Assembly (NCBI GenBank): GCA_016705235.1 | Contig: JADIYP010000007.1 | Span: forward strand, 434,001-498,000 | Reading direction: 5' to 3' | From: Candidatus Leptovillus affinis | GTDB taxonomy: Bacteria > Chloroflexota > Anaerolineae > Promineifilales > Promineifilaceae | Length of the DNA: 64,000 bases | In this document: in pieces, positions 18,187 through 26,954 of the stretch | Layout of the letters: the number at the start of each line of letters is the position of its first letter | Position numbering within the stretch: the first letter of the stretch is position 1 | The notes under the pieces: generated by a model | Databases searched by the model: none | Told to the model about the DNA's origin: nothing | Seen by the model: only the letters and a program-made list of their open reading frames with translations | Program-made: the position numbers and the translations under genes

Positions 18187-18473
18187 AAGAGTATGTCCAG
18201 GCCGCGCGAAAAGCTGGGCTGCCGGTGTTTAAAGCCATTCTATTTGGTTCTTATGCCCAGAATACGGCACATGAGGAAAGCGATATAGACGTTTTGATTG
18301 TGTCATCGGCTTTTGACGAAGCCAATGAAGCCTCGGTCGATTTGTTGTGGGAGCTACGCGCGATAACAGACGCACGTATTGAGCCAGTGGCTTGTGGACA
18401 GGCGCAATGGGAAAACGATAATCACACCTGGCTGCTACAGGTGGCACGAGATGAGGGAGTGGTGGTGGCTTGA
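18156..18473 (+). CDS. MNT-domain nucleotidyltransferase antitoxin
   Basis: 105 residues with the minimal nucleotidyltransferase signature: KAILFGSYAQNTAHEESDID with G-S and D-x-D. Overlaps the HEPN gene end by 31 bases, as in HEPN-MNT toxin-antitoxin pairs, in which the MNT protein neutralises the HEPN RNase by AMPylation. Intact and in frame. Confidence 0.85.
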   Translation: MAQTEVAEIVKEYVQAARKAGLPVFKAILFGSYAQNTAHEESDIDVLIVSSAFDEANEASVDLLWELRAITDARIEPVACGQAQWENDNHTWLLQVARDEGVVVA

Positions 18474-18474
18474 G

Positions 18475-18640
18475 AACGGCCGTTTCCCCCCACTCCCCAC
18501 TCCGCACTCAACACGGCCGTTTCCCAACCTTCGCCATATCTCCCAATCATACCAACGGCCGTTTTCCTGCCGACAATTCTCAATCTACAGACATGTCATC
18601 ATGTCATGCTGAGAGCCTGTGCTGAGAGTGCGGTAATTGT
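18475..18640. repeat. ACGGCCGT-rich spacer with family F start
   Basis: Three ACGGCCGTTT words separated by CACTCC-rich sequence, then CATGTCATCATGTCATGCTG AGAGCC (start of family F). No gene seen. Confidence 0.6.
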
Positions 18641-18827
18641 CAAGAGGCAAACTTCTGCCCAATCTGAACCTTAAAAAGACAACACTAAACTAAACCGACG
18701 CCAAATCAGTTTTTTCAGCGACGGCACACAGCCTGATAATGGGTGTCCTTATCCCGACTGGTCTCAGGATAGTCAAGTCAAACGCTGAAGCAGCCAGGTG
18801 ACACAGCATGGCGGGGACTTCTTAGCG

Positions 18828-20120
18828 TCACGCCTCCTGTGGGCGATAAGGCTCGTTGCGGTGGAGCAGACCGACAAAAAGCCCAATACTCTTGCGGGCG
18901 GTGAGAACCAACGCCCGTTTATGCTGATGTTTTTTGGTTTCGCGGTATTTGCGCTCATAGTATGCCTGATATTCGGGCTGATATTGGCGCAATTTATCAG
19001 CCGCTTCCACCAGGTAATAGCGCAAGAAGCGATTGCCCTTCTTACTCAATCGCCTTTCATCTCCCCTCAAAATCACCGGAACTTTTCCGTGGCCACCAGA
19101 GACCGGCGTGTTTAGCCACCGCATCTTCGACGTCACGCAAGTTCTTGGGGCGAAACCGATTTTGGCGCTCGTCCCACTCCTGACCGGCAAAGAAACGGTG
19201 CAAGTCGCCTATCTCCGCAGCGATACCGGCGGCCAGCACAACGCCCAATCCTTTGATGTTGACCAGGTGACTGACTTCAGGATGATAGGCATCAATCTCT
19301 TGTTCCAGACAACGTTCTACTTGAGCTGCTTGCTTTTCCAGGAAGGCGATGGTCGAGGGTCATGCACAGCAACGACTGAACACCCATTTGCAGTTCGGTT
19401 GGCAACGGATAGCTGGTATCAATAGTCTGCCGTAACTGGCGCATGGTTTCTTCCAGGTTAGGCAGGTTATGGCTCCAGTCCGCCAGTTGGTCCTGGAGAA
19501 TATCGTTGGGGAGTTGGGTCAGGCATTGCCAGTCCGGGTATTGACGAATCAGGGCTCGGCCCGTGGCCCCAGCCCATCGCCAAAGGGACAATTGGCCCGA
19601 TAGTCACTGCACTTCAGAAACATGTGCGACCAGAAATAGTTCTTCTCGCGGGTCAACGCTTGACCAATTGGTAGCGCAGCCGACTGTAAAAACGCAGTCG
19701 TAGCCAATCGCCGTCGGCCGACCAGGGATGGTATTTGCCCCGCTGGTGCGCAGCTTCTCGGTGACGTAGAAACTGTCCTTGGCATCGGTCTTGTCATCGG
19801 GAGCATAGCCCTTCTTGAACCAATACACTTGTCGCGAATTGAGCAAATAGAGTGTCGGCTCATGGCTGCCCCAGCTCTCATCGGCCTGTAGCTGGAGAAA
19901 TAGAGGCAGCCAGTAGTAACCCGTCGATTCGGCCCCGATGTCTACGCCGGTAAACCCCCCGCAGTTATTTGTTCCAACAAAACGTGCTTCAACTCTTCAT
20001 AACCATGGCGATTGTTGGCAAAGAACGATGGTTCATGAGCACCGCACCGTTGGGCTGCATGACACATGTCCAGTCGTTTCTGGCTGATGTCTAGGCCTAC
20101 TTGTAATGGGAATTGTTCAT
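18828..20120 (-). mobile_element. IS110-family element, transposase broken by one-base indels
   Basis: No single frame spans the gene, but pieces in alternating frames give a full IS110 (DEDD) transposase: VGLDISQKRLDMCHAAQRC, VDIGAESTGYYW, DDKTDAKDS, PGLGVVL-like GVVLAAGIAAEIGDLHRFF, and the C-terminal DERRLSKKGNRFLRYYLVEA with the conserved Ser region. Start at 20120 after AAAGGAG. Each break can be mended by adding one base to a short run (for example TT to TTT at 20109, TTT to TTTT near 19955). At least seven such sites. Orientation minus; the 5' flank (20121 onward) is where the bridge RNA of this family would lie. Confidence 0.75.
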
Positions 20121-20640
20121 GTTACGCTCCTTTTATATATTGAAGAGCGGTCAGGAATGGGGTGTCCGGCTCTCTGGGAGCGGCATGCTTGTCTAAATTA
20201 GCCCTCGGACTGATTCGAGCGCCGCTGCGAACTGCTCCTTCGCAGCCCAAATCAGGTCGGGGCATGGTGCGGGGTCAGACGTTGGTCCTCACAAGAGAGC
20301 GGGAGGCTTTCTCAGATTGCCGTGACTGTCCGTGTGGTCCGGCTCATAGTCGATTGCCTTTCCCGTTGCTGACCGCTTTGCTTTATCTACGGCCATTTTA
20401 CACCCGGGACACCTTTGTTTTATCTATATCCTATACAAGCTTGCCGAAGCATCCTCCGAAGCATCCCCTTCCTCTAAAATGTCCGAGGCCACGGCCGTTT
20501 CCCCCCACTCCGCACTCAACACGGCCGTTCCCCATTTATCCATGCGCCGGTTAGATTGATGGAGAGACGGCCGTTCCCCCCACTCCGCACTCCACACTCC
20601 GCACTCAACACGGCCGTTTCCCCCAATTCTGTCAGGCAAT
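20121..20640. other. 5' flank of IS110 element, then family D/ACGGCCGT spacer
   Basis: 20121-20420 is non-coding, GC-rich, with GCGCCGCTGCGAACTGCTCC and CTTCGCAGC able to pair; in IS110 elements the region upstream of the transposase encodes the bridge RNA, but no structure could be computed here. 20430-20460 is a family F scrap (GCCGAAGCATCCTCCGAAGC). 20519-20625 is a family D unit with extra CACTCC repeats. No gene seen. Confidence 0.4.
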
Positions 20641-20654
20641 CAACGGCAAAAAAA

Positions 20655-21140
20655 TTATTCCCCTACCAATTTTAGAACTTGCTGGTATAAGCTTTCGTGA
20701 ATATAAAATCCCGCTTGCTGTCGCAGTGCATCTAAATGGGGTCGCACATCCCGAATATAGTTTCTGCTTTTGGCTTCAATAAGAATACCTAGAACGCCTG
20801 CAACCTGTAAACCGAATCGTTGCGCAGCATAACGGCCGTCACGCTCATCAAGCAGCGCCAAATCTGCGCCCAATTCCAACGCCAAAGCAATCGTTTCTGC
20901 TTCACCCTTGTCCAAGTCACGCCGTAAGGCCATCACCGCTTGTTGATTTTGCGGTGCGCGTCTCTCAATCCATGAGGCCGTTGCCACCTCCTGGCTGCCT
21001 GGCCATGCTTGATGATAAGCATTCAGTTCTTCCCAAACGCCATCGGCTATAAATACGTGCCCATAGAGATCGCCCAGCAAGTGGAACAAACCAATCGCCG
21101 CCAGGTTGGTTAGTGGAGACGTATTGCTGACGACTTTCAT
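20655..21140 (-). CDS. PIN-like DUF3368 toxin
   Basis: 161 residues: MKVVSNTSPLTNLAAIGLFH with the first acidic-site region (SNTSPL), DKGEAETIALALELGADLAL then LDERDGRYAA with further acidic residues, as in the DUF3368 branch of PIN-like nucleases. Start codon overlaps the preceding stop by four bases (ATGA), so it is translationally coupled to the UPF0175 protein. Likely a ribonuclease toxin. Confidence 0.8.
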   Translation of the reverse strand: MKVVSNTSPLTNLAAIGLFHLLGDLYGHVFIADGVWEELNAYHQAWPGSQEVATASWIERRAPQNQQAVMALRRDLDKGEAETIALALELGADLALLDERDGRYAAQRFGLQVAGVLGILIEAKSRNYIRDVRPHLDALRQQAGFYIHESLYQQVLKLVGE

Positions 21141-21388
21141 AGCCGTCCCAGGCTCTTGAGTGTTTCGATATCTGTATTCAGATCAGATTCATCAAAATGA
21201 GGAGAGATTTGACGCGAAGCCAGCAGTTGGCGAAACTGCCATAAGGACATACCCGCCAGTTCGCGGGCCTTACCAACAGATAGCCGCCCGGATGCATATA
21301 GAAAAACGGCCATTTCTGTTTTCAGTTCGGCAGCGCTCAGGCGGGCAGATTCTAAAATGTCTTGTGGAATTTCTAGTGTCGTGTTCAT
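21137..21388 (-). CDS. UPF0175 family antitoxin
   Basis: 83 residues from the ATG at 21388: ALYASGRLS-like FLYASGRLSVGKARELAGMS followed by LWQFRQLLASRQISPHFDES, the standard UPF0175 pattern of a helix-turn-helix-like core with a charged tail. Always found before DUF3368/PIN genes, as here. Confidence 0.85.
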   Translation of the reverse strand: MNTTLEIPQDILESARLSAAELKTEMAVFLYASGRLSVGKARELAGMSLWQFRQLLASRQISPHFDESDLNTDIETLKSLGRL

Positions 21389-21431
21389 GGTCAAATGATA
21401 CTTGACGGGTTTGAAACGTGTCAATATGATG

Positions 21432-21650
21432 CCACGGCCGTTTCCCATTTATCTATGCGCCGGTTTGATTGGTTGGCAGACGGCCGTTGCCCTCACTCAG
21501 CACTCTACACGGCCGTTTCCCATTCATCCATGCACCGGTTTAATTGGAGGAGAGACGGCCGTTCCCCCCACTCCGCACTCAACACGGCCATTTTCCATTT
21601 ATCCATGCGCCGGTTTGATTTGGGGGGGGAGAGACTGCCGTTCCCCCGCC
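21432..21650. repeat. family D, three tandem units
   Basis: Three units of about 75 bases, each ACGGCC(G/A)TTTCC, CATTTATCCATGCGCCGGTT, GATTGG and GGAGACGGCCGTT with a CACTC-rich end. Units differ by a few substitutions. One orientation. No coding meaning seen. Confidence 0.8.
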
Positions 21651-21657
21651 CGCGCAA

Positions 21658-21788
21658 GTTCCGTAAAAGTAATTCAGGACGCAAACTCAAACAACTTTCG
21701 CTCCGGGCAGTTTAACGCCAGCTTCTTATGCCATGAGCAGAACCTAGGTTCTTCAAAGCGCGGCATGTATTTAGCCGTCATGTTATAG
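21658..21788 (-). other. attC-like block E2, 3' of the GIY-YIG gene
   Basis: Shared arm 21658-21709 (GTAAAAGTAATTCAGGACGC, AAACTCAAACAAC), then a 79-base palindromic stretch. On the minus strand it runs from CTATAACATGACGGC to GCTGGCGTTAAACTGCCC: GTTAAAC fits the attC R' consensus GTTRRRY. Arms AACATGACGGCT and complement of AGCTGGCGTT pair imperfectly; inner GAACCTAGGTTC is a perfect palindrome and ATGCC/GGCAT pairs. Best of the three blocks. Confidence 0.45.
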
Positions 21789-21832
21789 AATCGTAAATGA
21801 ACCCTATACTTGTGGCCAGCGTGAAAGCAGTG

Positions 21833-22684
21833 TTAGGTGTCATTTTCTGTTTGCCTGTGAACTTCGTTAAGTGTTTTACCATCATCATATTTCCACTCTA
21901 TCCATCCATTAGCTTCCCGTGCAAGAACAACAGCGGCAGCTTGGCTTGGCGATGAGAAAATGTAGTCTGATGTAAAAAAGTATGTGTTATCGAGTTGCTG
22001 TAAAACCCTATCGTCAATTAATTTTTGTCGAATTTTCCGAACGTATATTTTGGCTGATTTTGCTTCCTTCAAATTGCACTTGGAACCTGAAAACACCACC
22101 AACCCGTCTTCAGTATATTCCCCTTTTGCCGAAGCATCCTTTCCGACACAATAAATCAGCTTCTTTTTTGTTGGCTTGGCGATCTTATCAAATATTGGGT
22201 GACCTAGCGTTGATACAAGCAACTTGATTGTCTCGAAGTTGTCCCGAAGATCTGCCTCCATCGGTTCAGAAACGTAAGGTCTTGATGGAATATTTGAGTT
22301 TTCCAAGCTATAGCGCCCTGTCGATTGAGCCTCGATGTAACATAACCATTCCAAGTATTTGATGTGCGTTTTTGTGAGGTGTTGAGTTTTCGATACAATC
22401 GCAATGGTAGTTGTCCAAAAATCTTTGGATTTATTGTGTTGTTTTAATCTGTTGAATGCGTCTTCGGCTTCACCAACATATATCAAGGGCTTGCTGTCTT
22501 CATCAGATGAACCGATTAAGAAATAGACACTGCATCTTTGAAGTTCCCCCCGTTTCCCTGCTTCGCTTAATTTAGCTCGCGGGATGAGAATTGCTTGAAT
22601 GGTTCTGTTGGTGATTTCTGCCAACCTGATACTACGTGGATTTCCATCAGGTAGAAATATTTGAATAGTAGTACCAAAACTCAT
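21833..22684 (-). CDS. GIY-YIG nuclease-like protein with DUF4357-like C-terminus
   Basis: 283 residues. Central GIY-YIG-type fold: SVYFLIGSSDEDSKPLIYVG (the GIY...YVG pair), EAEDAFNRLKQH with Arg-like contact, and a Glu-containing YLEWLCYIEAQ. C-terminus SPSQAAAVVLAREANGWIEW matches the DUF4357 pattern. Lower GC than neighbours, in keeping with acquired DNA. Similar genes are frequent in defence-rich and cassette regions; exact role unknown. Intact. Confidence 0.75.
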   Translation of the reverse strand: MSFGTTIQIFLPDGNPRSIRLAEITNRTIQAILIPRAKLSEAGKRGELQRCSVYFLIGSSDEDSKPLIYVGEAEDAFNRLKQHNKSKDFWTTTIAIVSKTQHLTKTHIKYLEWLCYIEAQSTGRYSLENSNIPSRPYVSEPMEADLRDNFETIKLLVSTLGHPIFDKIAKPTKKKLIYCVGKDASAKGEYTEDGLVVFSGSKCNLKEAKSAKIYVRKIRQKLIDDRVLQQLDNTYFFTSDYIFSSPSQAAAVVLAREANGWIEWKYDDGKTLNEVHRQTENDT

Positions 22685-22764
22685 AATAATTACTCTTTAT
22701 GCAGTGATAAGCCACACCAACCGCCACGGCCGTTTCCTCCAGCGAAAAACTATAGAGGAAATAT

Positions 22765-22835
22765 GGGTCAAATACCCGACTACTTTTCCTGCCGGGCCTT
22801 ATAGCGAGAGCGGTGCGTCCGGGCAGTTTTGACCC
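22765..22835. repeat. imperfect stem-loop 3' of the EcsC-TerB gene
   Basis: GGGTCAAATACCCGAC near one end pairs with GTCCGGGCAGTTTTGACCC at the other. It sits where blocks E1-E3 sit for their genes but lacks their shared arm. Confidence 0.5.
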
Positions 22836-22859
22836 TTCAGGCGTCGCAGGACGATTTTT

Positions 22860-24289
22860 CTACGTTACTATTGCTTGTCCACAAGCAGGACAAAATTTGT
22901 ATCCGACAGCAACTTCATTGTTGCAGTTGACACAAATAACAACAGAAGCATCCGCTCCTGTATTTGATGCTTCATCTTTCTGCCGTCGAAAAACATTACC
23001 AAAAGCCCCTGAAACCTTACCACCGGCTGTTGCGGCAGCCCCTTTACATTGCTAGCGGCTTGTCCGGCAATACCTGCCGCTTTGGATGCACTTTCCTTCG
23101 TACTACCTGCGGCTTTTTGAAAAACGTTCTTTTCAATTACAACCCGGTAGTCTCCGGTTCGTCGTTCGACATCGTTAATATCCAAAGGTACATTCAGTTC
23201 TGCTGCAGCCTTAATCAGAAAATCACGCTCTTCTTCAACCAATTCACCATCATAAACAGCCATCAACACCAGCACTTCAACCAAACTACTTCTAATCTCA
23301 ACGTCCTCTATTTGGGCAATCGCCTGAATAATATTGCCTTCATCCGCCATCAGCTTTTTTAACTCGGCTTGGGTATGTTCTTCAAACGACATGCGCGATA
23401 ATATCGCCCGGTAAAATTCCTTTTCTTTGGCAGAAAATTCACCGTCTATCTGGGCCATATACATCGCCGCCGCCGGAAAGGCGAGGTCGTAAGTGTTTTG
23501 CCGCGATACAAGTTGGCGTAATTCTTCGGTCACTTTTCCCCGATTCTTGAGATGATTTTTGGCAATGCCCCCCACGGATTTGGTGGTAACATAGTTATAA
23601 CTACTCCCCACCGCCGCCGAAACAATCGGCACCGTATATTTTAAAACGGACTTTTGCAGTATTCTAATGCCAATTCGCTTACCAAAATCTTGAAGTGCTT
23701 TGAGGGTCCCCTTGCTAACGTATTTCTTGATCGCACGTTGTGTTCCACCTTGTGCAGCCTTTTGAAGCCCTTTTCCCAACATACCGACGGGAGCAACACC
23801 CATCGCATACCCAAAAATCATCAACACATCTTCCGGGTCGTCTGGATCAGGCTGTAAATCATACACAACCGAGAGGTCAAGTACCAGGCGCATTTGGATT
23901 CGGGCCAGGTAAACCATCTCCGCGCCAATCGCGCCGGCCATCACGGCAATCGTCATTCCTGCAGAACTCAAAGCCCCGATTTGATTGACAGTTACCGCTG
24001 CCCCTGTAATTGCCCCGGCGATAGTAGCATATTTGACTGTAACAGAAGTCAATATATCTGCAATTTCATCCGGCGGCAGCCCAGGATATTTTTGTTGAAA
24101 GTATTCAGCCCGGGCATTTCGGTTATAACTTTGCACAACTTTCTGTAAGAGTGTGATAAACCATTGTCCGCTTTTAACATCTTCTATGTTCAGCGTTTTT
24201 GCAAAGCTTTTGGCTTCTTCAAGTTCAGACGCGACTTCAGCTTTGGCGACTTCATCTTGGGTTACATTATCAATGTTAGGATTGTCCAT
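22860..24289 (-). CDS. EcsC-TerB-zinc ribbon protein, frameshifted near C-terminus
   Basis: Residues about 80-240 resemble EcsC (KYATIAGAITGAAVTVNQIG, DLSVVYDLQPDPDDPEDVLM), about 275-385 a TerB-like helical domain with acidic metal-type residues (MAQIDGEFSAKEKEFYRAIL, MAVYDGELVEEERDFLIKAA). After GQAASNVKG the frame breaks at GGGG (about 23033); one more G gives AAATAGGKVSGAFGNVFRRQ and a treble-clef-like ribbon CVNCNNEVAVGYKFCPACGQ ending at 22860. Likely peripheral membrane protein. EcsC and TerB are both known from stress and conflict contexts; no function assigned. Confidence 0.75.
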
Positions 24290-24346
24290 TTTATCTCTGT
24301 GATTTCTAAATGACTCAGGAATGATTAAAGTAAGTTAACGTCCCAA

Positions 24347-24432
24347 TAAGCTACGCCGACCGGCCACGGCCGTTTCCCATTTATCATGCGCCGGTTTGAT
24401 TGGTGGGGGAGACGGCCGTTTCCTCCACCGTC
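24347..24432. repeat. family D unit with ATAAGC leader
   Basis: AATAAGCTACGCCGACCGGC then CACGGCCGTTTCCCATTTAT and GCGCCGGTTTGATTGGTGGG. The leader recurs at 13768, 22708 and 26702. Confidence 0.7.
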
Positions 24433-24440
24433 AATCTCGT

Positions 24441-24604
24441 AACAGTAATACGGGATGCAAAATCGACTGATTTTCGTTCTGGGCCGTCTACTGCCCGACT
24501 TCGAGCGCCAATCTCAGGCCAAACCAGAAAAACCAACTTATCCACGCAAGGCTACACACATAAAAACGCGCCGCTCTTAGGCAGCTTGCAAGCCGTTGTT
24601 GGGA
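24441..24604 (-). other. attC-like block E3, 3' of the serine protease gene
   Basis: Shared arm 24441-24485 (GTAACAGTAATACGGGATGC, AAAATCGACTG), then 119 bases bounded on the minus strand by TCCCAACAACGGC and GGGCAGTAGACGGCCC, again near-matches to YAAC and GTTRRRY (one T short). Internal pairing GGCTTGCAAGC / GCGCTCGAAGTC is only partial. Confidence 0.35.
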
Positions 24605-24634
24605 ATTGGCTTTGGAATTTTTTTCAACTTTGAA

Positions 24635-25591
24635 CTATTTCCAGACTTCCCACCATTTTGTTGAAGTTGTTTGTGTGAAAGGAAGTGTATGAACTGAATC
24701 AAATTGGAACGAAACATCTCTATATTGCAGGCTTTCGTTTACCATTACCTTTTGAGAGGAAATATTATTAACGGCTGCATCCAACATCGAATTCACTAAT
24801 GACCAAGTTAGAACGATGCTCTGATTACTCTCTTTATCGGCGCGAATAACCATCCCAGCAACCATCTTTTCCGCGTCTCCCTCTGATAGAAGCACAAGAC
24901 CACCACTATAGCCCTGTTCCAATGCCTGATTAAGCACAAAATAATCGGTAGCAACATCGCTAATAGTTAGTCTTTGCACCTGCGGAGATTGCTTAGCCGG
25001 ATAGCCCCACACCTCCACATCATGTCCAGGTGTGAATGGATTAGAGACAAAACGGTCAGCATTTAAAGAGCGATAAACCAGACTTGAAGCCATTTCTTCA
25101 GAGATTTCTAATACAGCAACATCTATCCTATCTTCGACAGGGAGCCAAATTGTGGATGGTTCTACACTTGTATAACCGGCGATAACACGTGATCTAGTTT
25201 TGATTATTTTACCGAAAGTGATTTCTTTGTCCGGGTCTTCCAGGTCTAAGATGATGGATTTTAGTTCAGGATTTGGCACAATCATGTGCTTGGCTGTTAC
25301 AATAAACCAACGTCCCTCTCGTATAATTACGATACCTGTTCCCTGAGCGGTGTAAGTCCCCTTTGTTCCTTCGACATCTTCAAAACCATGCTCGGCAAAG
25401 ATCTTTACCAGTCCCAAAAGGCCGTCTTCCATTTTCTCAGCCTCTTGCAAAACGGCTGCGGCTGGATAGTTATCAGATGAAGTAGTAATATCTGTTAGGG
25501 GAGAAACCGTAGGAGGTACGTTCTGCAAAGAACAAGCCGCCAGAACGAATAAATTAAAGAGGCCAGCTAAAATGCATAGTATTCTTCTCAT
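24635..25591 (-). CDS. trypsin-like serine protease lipoprotein
   Basis: 318 residues. Signal peptide with lipobox LAAC (Cys20), Ser/Thr-rich linker, then a chymotrypsin-fold domain. The triad is visible: His in FIVTAKHMI, Asp in DRIDVAVLEI and Ser in ALEQGYSGGLVL. Predicted to act outside the cytoplasmic membrane. Lies 11 bases after the TPR lipoprotein on the same strand, so the two form an operon. Low GC compared with the right half. Intact. Confidence 0.85.
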   Translation of the reverse strand: MRRILCILAGLFNLFVLAACSLQNVPPTVSPLTDITTSSDNYPAAAVLQEAEKMEDGLLGLVKIFAEHGFEDVEGTKGTYTAQGTGIVIIREGRWFIVTAKHMIVPNPELKSIILDLEDPDKEITFGKIIKTRSRVIAGYTSVEPSTIWLPVEDRIDVAVLEISEEMASSLVYRSLNADRFVSNPFTPGHDVEVWGYPAKQSPQVQRLTISDVATDYFVLNQALEQGYSGGLVLLSEGDAEKMVAGMVIRADKESNQSIVLTWSLVNSMLDAAVNNISSQKVMVNESLQYRDVSFQFDSVHTLPFTQTTSTKWWEVWK

Positions 25592-25602
25592 TAGGTTCTC
25601 CG

Positions 25603-26355
25603 CTATTTATTAACCATTCCCCACCAAAAATTTGATAAGGATTTGTCACTGACAATGCTACTGACCATTGTGGTATAACCTTCCATTATAGGGACAACAA
25701 CATCCACTCTGTCTTCAGGAGGGACTAAGGCCACTGCTGTTATTGTCGTGGCGCTGGCTGCCACCACTGCCACTGACGCAATAATTACGCTCGCTGTAAC
25801 AGGATCTAGAACTTCCTCCCCAGCTAAAGATGGATCAAGTGCTACAAGATGGTCGGCTGCTGCCATCAGCCCTAATTTATCCCCAGAAAATTGATATAAA
25901 GTGTATCTCAACTTCGCCACTTCTATATTTTCAGGCTTCAATCTTACCATAAGGTCTATAGTCTGTAAGGCTTCCTGCATGTAGCCAGCGTAGGCTAAAG
26001 CACCTGTTTTGTTGTAGAGTGCGCCCACTAATTGAGGAGTAGTTTTAGCTTGGCGTGCAGCCACCTCATAAGCTTCGGCAGCCTTCGAATATTCCCCCAT
26101 CCATAAGTACGATGTGCCCAAATCAATTAGATCTTCATACGTCCTGTCAAGTTTTAATTCCAACTCTCGAGCGATTTGAGCTGGTGTGCGATCACCTCGA
26201 TCAACCAGCATTTTTAAATCGCTGGCAGGAATACTTTTATTGGCATCAACAATCGAGGTATTACCACAACTGCTCATGACCAATGATAGACAGATCAAAT
26301 ATGTTAGAAGGGCCAATTTGTGAATTTTCAAAGAATCCTCCTTTTTAATTGACAT
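25603..26355 (-). CDS. TPR-type lipoprotein
   Basis: 250 residues. Signal peptide with lipobox VMSSC (Cys30), then TPR-like helical repeats: LIDLGTSYLWMGEYSKAAEA, YNKTGALAYAGYMQEALQTI, LRYTLYQFSGDKLGLMAAAD. A hydrophobic Ala/Val-rich segment (SVIIASVAVVAASATTITAV, about 190-210) may insert in the membrane. First gene of a two-gene operon with the protease, perhaps a scaffold or substrate-presenting partner (inference). Confidence 0.75.
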   Translation of the reverse strand: MSIKKEDSLKIHKLALLTYLICLSLVMSSCGNTSIVDANKSIPASDLKMLVDRGDRTPAQIARELELKLDRTYEDLIDLGTSYLWMGEYSKAAEAYEVAARQAKTTPQLVGALYNKTGALAYAGYMQEALQTIDLMVRLKPENIEVAKLRYTLYQFSGDKLGLMAAADHLVALDPSLAGEEVLDPVTASVIIASVAVVAASATTITAVALVPPEDRVDVVVPIMEGYTTMVSSIVSDKSLSNFWWGMVNK

Positions 26356-26452
26356 ATCACACCTTTACTTAACACCTTTACTTATCATAAGGGAAATGGT
26401 GACGATTGTTTCCTGAAAAATTCTATCTTGAATTTTTTTGAGTATTACTCGA

Positions 26453-26665
26453 CGTTCGCTTATTTTTTGAGCTAAAAACGAAATTCAAAAATGGCATATA
26501 TAGGGCCTGTCTCGATAAAAAGACCACATATACGTATTAACATAAAACGATTATGCTGAATCAGAAGTGGTTTGTAACTCAAGAATCATATTTATGTCAA
26601 CTCAATCTCTTGAAACCCCCATATATGGGTCAAATTTTGAATTAGTGCTGAAAAATGAGCGAACG
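26453..26665. repeat. possible 213-bp inverted-repeat element; AT-rich gap 26356-26954
   Basis: CGTTCGCTTATTTTTTGAGC at 26453 pairs with GCTGAAAAATGAGCGAACG ending 26665 (about 16 of 20). No target duplication is clear. The gap is AT-rich and would carry the promoter of the lipoprotein operon. 26700-26785 is a family D-like fragment (ATAAGCCGCGCCAACCGGCC, two ACGGCCGTT). No gene seen. Confidence 0.4.
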
Positions 26666-26954
26666 CCCTGGTATTAGTTATTGATGTTCTGTGCTAACGC
26701 CACGATAAGCCGCGCCAACCGGCCACGGCCGTTTCCCATCCCACCCATACGCGTTTCATCGGCTGGAGACGGCCGTTCCCGATATCACATAAATTCTGCT
26801 GTCCACACCGAATCGTCAGATTCTGCTTACTAGACCTGGGCATCTGTGGCCTCATTGAACTGGTTGGCAATGCGTTAAGAATAAGATCAGCACGGACTGC
26901 TGTCACCTACCAAATGTCACCCCTCCGCCATGATCTATGTTCCCTGCCCCACTC

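Noticed and set aside
16003..24604. Confident call of a chromosomal integron
   Set aside because: No integrase, two of three R' boxes lack one T, and sequence beyond R' is shared; kept as a tentative finding.
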